A DNA stretch of 57,819 nt, taken from positions 1 through 57,819 of the forward strand of contig JANXBW010000029.1 of assembly GCA_025060325.1 (NCBI GenBank), given 5' to 3'. The translations under genes were made by a program, and so were the position numbers. Positions 18,473 to 27,398 of the stretch are shown here, piece after piece; positions within the stretch are counted from its first letter, which is position 1; each line of letters starts with the position of its first letter. The stretch comes from Thermoguttaceae bacterium. Lineage in GTDB: Bacteria; Planctomycetota; Planctomycetia; Pirellulales; Thermoguttaceae. The notes under the pieces are model-generated. The model worked only from the letters and a program-made list of their open reading frames with translations. It was not told the origin of the DNA and did no database searches.

Positions 18473-19666
18473 ATGCCGCCGGTGAAAGCGCGCGATCCGC
18501 TGGCAGCACTGCGGGCCCAAAGTCGCCAAGCAAAAGGCAAACCGGCCCAGGTGACCCCTTCCACAGGTCGAGTGGCTTCTCCCCCGTCTAGTAAGCCAAG
18601 TCCACTGCCTGCCACATCGGCCCTCCGGTGGCGACGCATAAATCGTGGTCAAATTGTCTACCTTACCAGCCAGCTCGCCATCATGGTTCAGACGGGGATA
18701 AGTCTTGGTCAAGCTTTGGAGGGGATTCGTCGCCAGGAAAAACATCCGGTTTTGCGGGAGGTTCTGGGGGAACTTGAAGCGGCACTGGAGCGGGGCGAAG
18801 CCTTTTCCGCCGCGCTGAGCCGCTTCCCTCGCCTTTTCGACAAGAGTTACGTGGCAATGGTGAAGGCGGCCGAAGCCTCCGGCACACTCGGCCCGATGCT
18901 AGAACGGCTTGCCACCTCCCTCCGCAAGTCTCAGGAGACAAAGGCCCGCGTCCGGGGTGCCCTTGCCTATCCCGTCGTGATGCTGGCCTTGGCAATCGGG
19001 GTCACTGTTTTTCTGCTAACTTACGTCCTGCCCCGGTTTACACCGCTCTTCCAGTCCCGAGGAGCGCTTCTTCCTACCCCCACTCGAGTGGTATTGGCTG
19101 TCTCTCAAGCGATTACTGACTGGTGGTTTATCTGGGCGGGGGGAATTGCAGCACTGGTTGCCGGATATTTTGTGGCCGGGAAGTACCCCGAAGGCCGACG
19201 GTGGATCGACGCAGCCAAACTCCTTATGCCCATTATCGGACCCGTCCTTACAAAGTTTGCAATCTGCCAATCGGTGCGGACATTGGGAACCCTTCTGTCG
19301 GGGGGAGTTTCAATGCTCGAGGCCCTCCGCTTGACAGCCGAGGCTGCCGGTAACGCCCACTTCTCTCAGTTCTGGAGCCGGGTGGAAGAGGAGGTGACCA
19401 CCGGGAAACCACTATCGGAGCTACTCGGAGCCTCTTCCCTCATACCCCCCACGGTGGCCCAAATGGTGGCAGCGGGCGAAGAAAGCGGCCGTCTGCCCGA
19501 GGTCCTTACTAAGCTCGCCGACCACATGGAGGCGGACGTCGATATTGCGGTCAAAGCCGCCACCAGCTTACTTGAACCGGTGCTTATTGCTGTGATGGGG
19601 GCCATTGTAGGGACGATTGGGCTAGCGGTACTGCTGCCCATTTTCAGCCTAAGTCGCCCGATGTAA
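18473..19666 (+). CDS. Type II secretion / type IV pilus inner-membrane platform protein (GspF/PilC family)
   Basis: A 397-residue integral membrane protein. The cytoplasmic N terminus is a Pro/Ser-rich region of about 55 residues. Two GspF domains follow, with the recurring GISLGQAL / GVSMLEAL and G.PLSELL patterns. Transmembrane helices occur near residues 162-185 (VVMLALAIGVTVFLLTYV), 215-235 and at the C terminus (VLIAVMGAIVGTIGLAVLL). It forms the membrane platform on which the preceding ATPase acts. The start is the ATG after an AAAAAGGAAT element. No further secretion genes follow before an 866-base spacer. Confidence 0.94.
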   Translation: MPPVKARDPLAALRAQSRQAKGKPAQVTPSTGRVASPPSSKPSPLPATSALRWRRINRGQIVYLTSQLAIMVQTGISLGQALEGIRRQEKHPVLREVLGELEAALERGEAFSAALSRFPRLFDKSYVAMVKAAEASGTLGPMLERLATSLRKSQETKARVRGALAYPVVMLALAIGVTVFLLTYVLPRFTPLFQSRGALLPTPTRVVLAVSQAITDWWFIWAGGIAALVAGYFVAGKYPEGRRWIDAAKLLMPIIGPVLTKFAICQSVRTLGTLLSGGVSMLEALRLTAEAAGNAHFSQFWSRVEEEVTTGKPLSELLGASSLIPPTVAQMVAAGEESGRLPEVLTKLADHMEADVDIAVKAATSLLEPVLIAVMGAIVGTIGLAVLLPIFSLSRPM

Positions 19667-20532
19667 GGCGGATGAACCGCGAGTAACTGGGCCGCCGAGA
19701 TCGGCCATTGGCCTTGGCATTTTGGGCCTACCATCCACGAGGTTACTCTTCCCAAGACCGGCACTTAATTGTCCCCGCGGTTTTACCTCTCTATATTCGG
19801 GGTTGCCTATCCTACGTGCGTGGTTGGTCATCCCCCGCTATGTGAGGGTAACGGAGAAGGCAATTTCCTCGGTGACGCCGCCCACATCTTTGCGGACTTA
19901 CGGGGGATGTGAAATATCCGTCAACACGGAGCACCTGGAGGTCGTGGGTCGCGCAAGCATCGAGGGGAACCGCCAAATCTCTTTCAAAGGAGAGATAACT
20001 CCGGAAGGGCGGCCGACTATTTGGAGGAATAGCAAAGGCCACGGTGGGCGCTTTTCAACTCTGTCTGTACGACACACTAATAATAAAAAGCCAATTGTGT
20101 GGCCAATTGTGGCACCAAGGCTATGCGAGGATGTGATGCAGCACTGGCAAAGTGTGGGGCTTGCGCAACGTCGATTTTGCTGCAATAACGATTCAGCCGG
20201 GATCTTCCTGCCTCGCGGCCGAGGTAAACTCAGCTAGTTCGAAGCCGGCCCCCTGCGGTGAGTAGAAACCTCGCCGGCTACTCCCCCCAACTGAGGTGCC
20301 TGGAGCTTTTCCTATGCCCGGGCCACCCGGTGCCGTAAAATCATTTGGTCCTTTTTCTTGGGGGGAGGCACCGCTAAAACGCTTGTGGCCGAAGTGACCC
20401 AACTAGCCCACTTGTGATCGCCCCAGCTGTAACCCGTTTGGTCCCTCGTTACGTAATTAAGTTGACGACCCGGGATTAAGTTGACGACAAGTTTATCAAT
20501 TGGAGTTTGTCCATCGGACGGAGGAAAGGTGA
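19667..20532. other. Long spacer before the phosphohexomutase gene
   Basis: I see no convincing gene in these 866 bases. An open frame of 171 codons at 19722-20237 has an unusual composition and matches nothing I recognise. Two small direct repeats are present: GCCAATTGTG at 20090-20099 and 20102-20111, and the 14-base repeat listed separately just upstream of the next gene. Confidence 0.5.
20456..20488 (+). repeat. Two 14-base direct repeats, 19-base period, ahead of the phosphohexomutase gene
   Basis: ATTAAGTTGACGAC occurs exactly at 20456-20469 and again at 20475-20488, a 19-base period close to two helical turns, with the second copy ending 44 bases before the start codon. Each copy contains TTGACG, so one may act as a -35 element and the pair could also be a regulator binding site. 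A related GTTGACGAC lies upstream of the GspE gene near 16668. Confidence 0.4.
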
Positions 20533-22368
20533 ATGGCAAGCTCAGTCTTTGTGGAGGAAGTTGACGCAATCATACAGACAGTTAACCACGCTGCCGCCCT
20601 AGGGAAAATAAGCGCGGATGCTCAAAAGAACATTCTTCGCTGGCTGAGAGAGCCTGGATACGAAGACGCCCGGCCGGAGTTGGTCCGCCATATTCGGGAA
20701 GAAAAGTGGGAGCTCCTTGAAGACCTTTTCTTCACGATTATTCCGTTTGGGACCGGCGGGCGCCGCGGACGCATGTACCCGATCGGCACCAACGCCATCA
20801 ATGATCGCACAATCGCCGAAAGTGCTCAAGGACTGGCCAATTACGTCCGTCAGGTGGTAAAGAAAAACGAGCTCTCTTGCGCTATTGCTTATGACACGCG
20901 TCATCGGTCCCGGCACTTTGCTGAACTTTGTGCGGAGGTGATGGCGGCAGGGGGCTTTCGCGTGTTCTTCCTCAACGGCTATCGCAGTACCCCGCAGCTT
21001 TCGTTTACAATTCGGCATCTTGGCTGTGACTGCGGCATCATGGTCACCGCCAGCCACAATCCGCCGTCGGACAACGCCGTCAAAGTATACTGGTCCGATG
21101 GTGGCCAGCTTGTTCCGCCCCACGATGACGGTGTGATCAAGGCGGTGGAAAAGGTCAACACCATTCACCGAATCCCGTTCGGCGAAGCGGTCAGTCGAGG
21201 ACTTATCCAATTTGTCGAGGGAGAAGCAGACACCGCCTTTGTGGAGGCAGTGCTCCGTCAAAGTCGGCCAGGGCCGCGGGATTTGCGGATTCTCTATTCG
21301 CCACTTCATGGGGTGGGAGCCTCGGCGGTTGTTCCGGTGTTAAAGGCGGCTGGCTTTGGCGATATCTTCGTTTATCCACGCCATGCCGAGCCAAGTGGCG
21401 ATTTTCCCAACGTCCCCAACCACATTGCCAATCCGGAACTGCCGGAGGTCTTCACGGAATTAATCCACTACGCCCGGGACATCGGTGCCGATATTGTTCT
21501 TGCCACCGATCCGGATTGCGACCGGGTGGGCTGCGCCGTTCGGGAGACACTGGACCGAAATAGTCCGTGGCGGCTTTTGACGGGCAATCAGATCGGGGCG
21601 CTGCTTGCCCAAGCCGTGATTGATCGGACCGCCCACAAAAACCAGGATCGCGACCACTTCTACCTGGTCAAGACTATGGTGACCACAGAACTTATCCGCG
21701 AAGTGGGCGAGGCGCATGGGGTCCGCGTCATTGGCGACCTGCCGGTCGGGTTCCGCTGGATTGCTCACGAAATTGAAAAACGTGGCCCGGAAGGATTCCT
21801 CCTTGGAGCCGAAGAGTCCTACGGATTTTTGATCGGCACTCATGCCCGGGATAAGGACGCGGCGGTAGCCAGTTTGGTGATTTGCGAACTTGCCGCCCAA
21901 CTCAAATCAAAAGGCAAGACCCTGTACGAGGAATTAATAAGTTTGTTTATGCGCTACGGTTGGTATCGCGAACGGACGATCTCCGTCAGCCTCCCGGGCA
22001 AAAAAGGGTTGGCGGAGCTTGAGCTCCTAATGGCTTCTCTCCGCAGCGAGCCACCTCGTAAACTTGGAGAGTTACGTGTGACCAAAGTGCGGGACTATGG
22101 CCGGGGAATTCAGTTCCTACCTGGCGGTCCACAAGAACCGCTCGTTGGCCCGTCAACAAATACACTCTTCTTCGAAACGGAGCGACTCGGCAATCGGGCG
22201 GCTGTGAGGCCTTCAGGCACCGAGCCAAAAGTGAAATTTTACTTCTTCGCCTTCGAGCCGCCCCAAATGTTTTCCGACGCTAAAGAGGCCGAGGAGGCAC
22301 TTGAAGCCCGCCTCACTACCTTCGAGGCCACCATGCGGGAGGAGGTCCGGCGTCGCACCAGCGGGTAG
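20533..22368 (+). CDS. Phosphoglucomutase/phosphomannomutase family phosphohexomutase
   Basis: A 611-residue alpha-D-phosphohexomutase that interconverts hexose 1- and 6-phosphates through a phosphoserine. Visible family motifs are the catalytic serine loop TASHNPPSDNAVKVYW, the metal-binding loop ATDPDCDRVG, the sugar-binding GAEESYGF and the phosphate-binding AVRPSGTEPK near the C terminus. The length and the extended N terminus fit the larger phosphoglucomutase-type subgroup (PgcA/PGM2-like) better than short PMM/GlmM enzymes. Exact substrate preference is not decided by sequence. GGAGGAAAGG precedes the ATG. It converges on the rhamnogalacturonan lyase gene, with about 95 bases between them. 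Confidence 0.94.
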   Translation: MASSVFVEEVDAIIQTVNHAAALGKISADAQKNILRWLREPGYEDARPELVRHIREEKWELLEDLFFTIIPFGTGGRRGRMYPIGTNAINDRTIAESAQGLANYVRQVVKKNELSCAIAYDTRHRSRHFAELCAEVMAAGGFRVFFLNGYRSTPQLSFTIRHLGCDCGIMVTASHNPPSDNAVKVYWSDGGQLVPPHDDGVIKAVEKVNTIHRIPFGEAVSRGLIQFVEGEADTAFVEAVLRQSRPGPRDLRILYSPLHGVGASAVVPVLKAAGFGDIFVYPRHAEPSGDFPNVPNHIANPELPEVFTELIHYARDIGADIVLATDPDCDRVGCAVRETLDRNSPWRLLTGNQIGALLAQAVIDRTAHKNQDRDHFYLVKTMVTTELIREVGEAHGVRVIGDLPVGFRWIAHEIEKRGPEGFLLGAEESYGFLIGTHARDKDAAVASLVICELAAQLKSKGKTLYEELISLFMRYGWYRERTISVSLPGKKGLAELELLMASLRSEPPRKLGELRVTKVRDYGRGIQFLPGGPQEPLVGPSTNTLFFETERLGNRAAVRPSGTEPKVKFYFFAFEPPQMFSDAKEAEEALEARLTTFEATMREEVRRRTSG

Positions 22369-22463
22369 GTCATCCTGGCGATCTGATGGGGCGGGCACGA
22401 TCCGCCGTCAGCGGCCGCCCTGCCGACCTATTTGGCCCACGGGGACTATTTTGAGGCTTCGCC

Positions 22464-24272
22464 CTACTTAGCGGGAGTGCTAGCCAAATCGTAGCTAAGG
22501 AGCGGGCACTGGTAATATCCCATGGCTCCGATGACGACATCCATGCGATATATGGGATCGGCCATCAGCGTATGCCGCCGGTCCCGAGCTGGGATAGTAG
22601 TCACATAGATCCGCATCTCGCCCGGGCGGGTAACGATCACTTCTTCTCGCCAGTCACCTAAAATGTCGGCCACGGCGACGAACGTCCCGTCCAGTGTGTC
22701 GAGGGATTGCTCGCCCTGATAGTCCACAATACGTCGACCTATGATTAATTCCCGCTGCGGGTCGGCATCCCAGTATGCGACCCACGGGCCGAAACCGGCG
22801 AGGTTCGTTTTGGCGATCTGCTTCCCCTGAGCTGACCAGAGAATGCCCCAAGCAAAGTCCTTCCGTTCGTCCGTATCGGCGCTATAACACTCAGCTCCTG
22901 GGTGTTCGGCCATAATGTCGCTACACATTCCGTGGCTGTGGACGTGCCGAGTTGGACCTTCGTAGCCCCAGAGGATTTTGCCGGTGGCTGCCTCCACAAA
23001 GCACATGCCGTTTCGTTCGCGTTGCCGCGTTTCAATTCCGTAGTACAGCTCAAGCCCCGGCCGGGTCGGATCAAGATCTCCCACATAAACATGATCCGGA
23101 TGGCCTAAGCCGATCGTCCACATCGCTGTTCCATCGTCATCAAGCACGGCAGAACCGAGGATCACCTCGTCGCGACTGTCGTTGTCGATATCGGCCACTT
23201 TCAGTGTATGGGCACCTTGCCCCCAATAGGTGCGAGGCTCTTTGGTATTGTCCCAGCGCCATAGCTCCTGGAGCTTTCCTCCGTGGAACTGATAGGCGAC
23301 CACCTTGATAATCGTGTAAGTCCCCCTGTTGACGATCAGGCAAGGTGTTTTGCCATCAAGATAAGCCACGCACATCAGGTTCCGGGAAGCGTAGTTATAT
23401 CCGCGCAAATCTTCCCCGAAGCCCTCGCGAGAAGGCCAAGGCACGCGGTCGCGCAGCTGGCCCGTTAGCCCATCCAAAATGGCCAAGTATTCCGGCCCGG
23501 AGCGAACCCGCCCATCCGGACCACGAGGATCGCCCTCCCCGATTTTTACCGCCACCTCCGCCCGACCATCACCGTCTAAATCGTATACAACGTAAGGGGA
23601 ATACCATATTCCCCGTTCAATCGCCCAACCCAAGTCGTAGCGCCAGAGGAATTGACCATCGCTACGGTAAGCTTCGAGCTTGTAGGTGTCCGGACTTGGT
23701 CTCCAGTAAAGTTCGTAGGGATCAATGTTTTCGTTCGGCTGCTTGATGACAAAGTCATACCGACCGTCGCCATCCACATCGGCGATACCAGCTTTTTGGA
23801 ACGTGTGATTCCCATCCAATTTGATCGACACATAATTCTGCCGACGATCAAGTGCGGTTACTTCGGCGACGGCTCCTCCTTCCGGCTGATCCCTTCCCAC
23901 AATGCGCACCTCGTAGCGATAGCTTATCCCCGGTTGGGCTTTGCTGTCGACAAAATCGGTGGTCTGCCGAATGGGAGCCAAGTTAAGCTTTTCCGGCTTG
24001 CCGTCAGGAAGCTGCGTGCGATACACCTCGAAAGCAATATCCTCCGGATCCTGGGGAAGGAACCGCCATGACAAATAAACTTGCCCGGGACCGGCTGGCA
24101 CCGCCACTAGTCCCCGATCTAACTTTTCCACCACCCGGGTCGTAGCAAAACCCTGGACCTTTCGACCGGTCTTGCCCTCCTGCGCCCAGGCAGTCGCAAA
24201 AGCACACAAAACACAAAGGGCGAAGGCCACACAGCATGCAAGGTCAACACGGTGCAAAAATCCTCTCCTCAT
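22464..24272 (-). CDS. Secreted rhamnogalacturonan lyase (polysaccharide lyase family 11)
   Basis: A 602-residue exported pectin-degrading enzyme that cleaves the rhamnogalacturonan I backbone by beta-elimination. A signal peptide (about residues 1-31, ending AWAQ) is followed by a fibronectin-like beta domain (about 50-145). An eight-bladed propeller then carries repeated calcium-binding loops of the family (DVDGDGRYDF, DLDGDGRAEVAVKIGEGD, DIDNDSRDEVILGSAV) and the active-site-region sequences YWGQGAHTLKVAD and HSHGMCSD. These match PL11 enzymes such as YesW/YesX closely. The ATG has a GGGA element upstream. No pectin uptake genes lie beside it. Confidence 0.93.
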   Translation of the reverse strand: MRRGFLHRVDLACCVAFALCVLCAFATAWAQEGKTGRKVQGFATTRVVEKLDRGLVAVPAGPGQVYLSWRFLPQDPEDIAFEVYRTQLPDGKPEKLNLAPIRQTTDFVDSKAQPGISYRYEVRIVGRDQPEGGAVAEVTALDRRQNYVSIKLDGNHTFQKAGIADVDGDGRYDFVIKQPNENIDPYELYWRPSPDTYKLEAYRSDGQFLWRYDLGWAIERGIWYSPYVVYDLDGDGRAEVAVKIGEGDPRGPDGRVRSGPEYLAILDGLTGQLRDRVPWPSREGFGEDLRGYNYASRNLMCVAYLDGKTPCLIVNRGTYTIIKVVAYQFHGGKLQELWRWDNTKEPRTYWGQGAHTLKVADIDNDSRDEVILGSAVLDDDGTAMWTIGLGHPDHVYVGDLDPTRPGLELYYGIETRQRERNGMCFVEAATGKILWGYEGPTRHVHSHGMCSDIMAEHPGAECYSADTDERKDFAWGILWSAQGKQIAKTNLAGFGPWVAYWDADPQRELIIGRRIVDYQGEQSLDTLDGTFVAVADILGDWREEVIVTRPGEMRIYVTTIPARDRRHTLMADPIYRMDVVIGAMGYYQCPLLSYDLASTPAK

Positions 24273-24772
24273 AGCGATTGCTCCCTGTCAACAAACTGGG
24301 CTTCCGTGAATTACTGCCGGAAAAAGGGAGGAGCCTCTTCGCACCGAACCGGCCGAGACTCCCGCATCGGTCATCGACATCAACACAACTGCCAACAACA
24401 AGACGCCCGGCTAAAGTTTTGCCACGAAGCTCAATCATGGCGTGGGCGAAAGCAGGAGGTGGGATCTTACTCGCTTCTTGTGGTCGACCTATCGGCGGGC
24501 AAAACCGCTTGCGCAGTAATTTGGCCGGCAAATCACACGCATATTTTGGCGATCGCTCTGGGCACATTCAAGTAACCGCCGGCAAGGAGTCCCACCTCAA
24601 GCCCCCTAGAGTTTTTCTTGCCCCCTGCGTGCCGCAGCTTTACGTTGGAATTAGTCTTTGACTCACATCATTTAAAAGAAGCGAACTTGCGGACACAAAA
24701 CCTGGCAGGACAAACCCTACCGGACGGTTACCCCTTTTGGCCTAAAAAACCACCTAGCTGGAGGGCTAAGCG
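24273..24772. other. Spacer between divergent secreted-enzyme genes
   Basis: These 500 bases separate the rhamnogalacturonan lyase (-) and the GH20-like gene (+) and must contain both promoters. I see no gene, tRNA or strong hairpin in it; the open frames have no protein-like signal. Confidence 0.5.
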
Positions 24773-26875
24773 ATGAGAACCCGTGCGCGCTGTGGGTGGC
24801 TTCGGGTTGGCAAATGGAGGCTGGCCATTTTCCTAACCACTTTTCTAAGTACACTTGCGCCCAGCTTCGCCGACCAGGCCATGCCCTTCGGGGAAGCGGA
24901 CGTCCAGCTCCTTATTCGGCATGTTGTTCCCCTTCCCAAGAAGATAGAAGTCATAGGTCTCGCGACGCTTCCGGGGGATGAGCTTGTTTTGTTTATGCCG
25001 GCGAGATCCTCCGCGATCCTTGGACAACTGGAAGCTGACTGGCAAAAGACCTTCGTTGGGGCCTATGGCGTTAACATAAAGATCACGCGAACCGATGCCC
25101 TTTTCCGGCACATTGTGTTGACAAATAAAGCCCGCAAGCTTTCCGACATAAAAATCGACCCGGCAGACCCGGCTCGCCTTAAAGAGCGACCGAACGTGCA
25201 GGAGGCCTACCTCATTGTGCCTTTAATCGATTCGGGTAAGCCCGCCAAATGGCAAGCGACCGTCCTATCTGCGGTGGATGACCGCGGGCTCCTATACGCC
25301 TGCCGGACATTGCTACAGCTTGTGCAGGGAGCTGGCAAACTTGCAAAGGGCCCGCCAGGGGTAAGAATCCCGATTTGTGCCGTTGAAGATTGGCCGGACC
25401 TCCCCGAACGCGGTCTGTGGGGTGCTTATGCTCTCGCATCTTTGCCGTGGCTATCCGAGCGCAAGATGAACCTGGTGGAAACGCACGCCACCCGTCTTTT
25501 CGTAAACGTCGACGGCCGCGGCGAAGCTGCAATTGATCCACAGCTTATCGAGGAGGCCCGCCCTCTGGGGATTCGCATTGTGCCCATCATCACCCACTTG
25601 GATCAATTGCGGCGAACTAGGCTTTTCGAACGTTACCCGCATGTCCTAGGGAAGGGCGATCCGAAAAGCTGGCCGGACTGGGTGGACGGGCCGGTGTGCT
25701 GGTCGCAAGCTGATGCCCGCCGGGTGTTGACCGATTGGGTGTGCTCCTTGGCTGCCAATCCCTCTGTGGATGCCGTCACGATCTGGCTCAGCGAGGCACC
25801 CGTCCAGTGCCGCTGTGAGGAATGCCTCCGCGAAAATCAGTATGTGCAGGAAGTTCGCGCAGCTTTGGCGGCCTGGGAAGAAGCCAGGAAAGCCCGCCCG
25901 GAACTCAAGCTGCGCATTCTCCTCACACAGGGCAGTTATCCTGTGAACGATCGCCTGCTTGACCTTATGCCGCGAGAGGTCCAAGTTATTTACTATGACG
26001 GAGGGCGAACCTATACAAGCTCTCATGCTCCGATGATCGAACCGCGGCTAGAGAAGTTTGTGGCGGCCGGCGGATGGCTGGGGGTGTGTCCTCAACTAAC
26101 AGCCTCCTGGCGGATTGTCAGCCCGTTTAGCGGTGCTCATTTTATTCGCGCCCGGATGGAGGAATTTATCAACAAGGGCCTACGTTGCCTCTACGGTTAT
26201 GCCACGCCCGGGATTGCTTACTGGCAATTCAATGTGGAAGCTGCCGCAGAGTGGAGCTGGAACATATCCGGCCGGTCCACGCGAGAGTTTGCCGCCGCCT
26301 GGGCCGTGCGGCAAAATATTGGCCAGCCGGAGTTAGTTGCCGATTGGTCGGAGCGGTTAGGACCAGTCAGTTGGGATGTTTACGCCTGCGGCATCCCCTA
26401 CCCGTGGTTTTTTGGTAGGGTAGCGGGCGAGGTTCGAGCCGGCCGACCAATTCGGCCAGGCCAAGGGCCCCTTGCCGAAATCCCCACCGCCGAGCGACTT
26501 GCCCAGGACAAAAAGTCGGCCCAAGAAGCGCTGGCCCTTGCACACAAAATTGGCCATCCCCAACTGATTAACGAGTCCCAGGTAATCCTAAGTTACGTCG
26601 AGATCCTAGCTGCCCTTCCTGAAATAACCGCGCTACTAAACAAGGTGCGGAACAAGGAGCCCCTGTCGCAAGAAAAGACGGAGCGACTCAAGGAACTTTC
26701 ACAACAGGTGGAAGAGGCCGGTGCCCGCCTGCAAGAAGCCCTTTGGTCCTGGGCCAGGACGTGCCATCCTGATGTTGACAAAAAACCCCCTAGCCGGTTT
26801 GTCGACACCGTTGATGTCTGCCGGCAAACGGCCTCCGCCACCGTCGAAGCGATTAAAGCCGCCCTCGGCAAATAA
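24773..26875 (+). CDS. Secreted GH20/GH67-N-like glycoside hydrolase family protein
   Basis: A 700-residue exported protein. A signal peptide (about 1-33, ending SFAD) is followed by an alpha/beta domain (about 45-200) like the non-catalytic N-terminal domain of GH20 and GH67 enzymes, including the DDRGLLYACRTLLQLVQ helix. A TIM-barrel-like region follows (about 210-530). A CRCEECL cysteine cluster near 345 and the preceding IWLSEAP lie where GH20-like proteins carry their acidic pair, but I cannot assign D-E catalytic residues with confidence. The C-terminal 120 residues are helical. GGAGGG precedes the ATG. It may be a hexosaminidase- or glucuronidase-like enzyme, or a non-catalytic homologue. 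Confidence 0.75.
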   Translation: MRTRARCGWLRVGKWRLAIFLTTFLSTLAPSFADQAMPFGEADVQLLIRHVVPLPKKIEVIGLATLPGDELVLFMPARSSAILGQLEADWQKTFVGAYGVNIKITRTDALFRHIVLTNKARKLSDIKIDPADPARLKERPNVQEAYLIVPLIDSGKPAKWQATVLSAVDDRGLLYACRTLLQLVQGAGKLAKGPPGVRIPICAVEDWPDLPERGLWGAYALASLPWLSERKMNLVETHATRLFVNVDGRGEAAIDPQLIEEARPLGIRIVPIITHLDQLRRTRLFERYPHVLGKGDPKSWPDWVDGPVCWSQADARRVLTDWVCSLAANPSVDAVTIWLSEAPVQCRCEECLRENQYVQEVRAALAAWEEARKARPELKLRILLTQGSYPVNDRLLDLMPREVQVIYYDGGRTYTSSHAPMIEPRLEKFVAAGGWLGVCPQLTASWRIVSPFSGAHFIRARMEEFINKGLRCLYGYATPGIAYWQFNVEAAAEWSWNISGRSTREFAAAWAVRQNIGQPELVADWSERLGPVSWDVYACGIPYPWFFGRVAGEVRAGRPIRPGQGPLAEIPTAERLAQDKKSAQEALALAHKIGHPQLINESQVILSYVEILAALPEITALLNKVRNKEPLSQEKTERLKELSQQVEEAGARLQEALWSWARTCHPDVDKKPPSRFVDTVDVCRQTASATVEAIKAALGK

Positions 26876-27398
26876 CTGGCACCCCGGACCGCAAGGAAGA
26901 CCTTCCGCTATCGCTAGGGAGCTCAAGCGCTCATCCCCCGCCGGCTCATGGCTACCTTACCGGCGATCCGGATCGGGCGGGGACACGTTTTGCGCACAGC
27001 GGCTCATCTGGCAGGAGGATCCCTGCCGGTCCAGCTTGGGAGCCAAGTTAGGCTTGGTTTTCCTGGCGGACTAAGCCGCGGACCAATCGGCCGAGCTATT
27101 GTCGACCCCAAAGCAAGTTTGGCGCTCGGGGCGCAACCGCGCACTGAGGGGGAAAGTCGGGGGAGCTTCCCCATTGTTGCAACAAGGGGGTTACCGCAGT
27201 AAAAAGGCATAAAGAGGTGCCCCCTTACATCCGCCATTATCCCCACCAAATGCTGCTGCTTACCAGGGAGCGATCCCGCCGGGACATTTGATCACTTAAG
27301 AAAAGTTTATCGCGCCACCAAGCCGGCGATTTGAGCGTAAATCTTCCTTGCCGATTGCTCCGTCACACCAGGTAAGATTGTCAATAGGAGGGGAAGCC
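26876..27398. other. Spacer with a palindrome ahead of the second Gfo/Idh/MocA gene
   Basis: No gene is evident in these 523 bases. The notable element is the near-perfect palindrome at 27169-27190, listed separately. The rest holds only short, non-protein-like open frames. Confidence 0.5.
27169..27190. promoter_or_regulatory. Palindrome centred on TTGTTGCAACAA
   Basis: The 12-base perfect palindrome TTGTTGCAACAA (27174-27185) is extended by CCCC on the left and GGGG on the right after one A/G mismatch, giving a 22-base near-perfect palindrome. It lies about 210 bases before the oxidoreductase start. A dimeric repressor site is a plausible reading, but no regulator gene is nearby. Confidence 0.35.

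Noticed and set aside
19722-20237. 171-codon + strand frame before the phosphohexomutase gene
   Set aside because: No recognisable domain, no good start signal and unusual composition.
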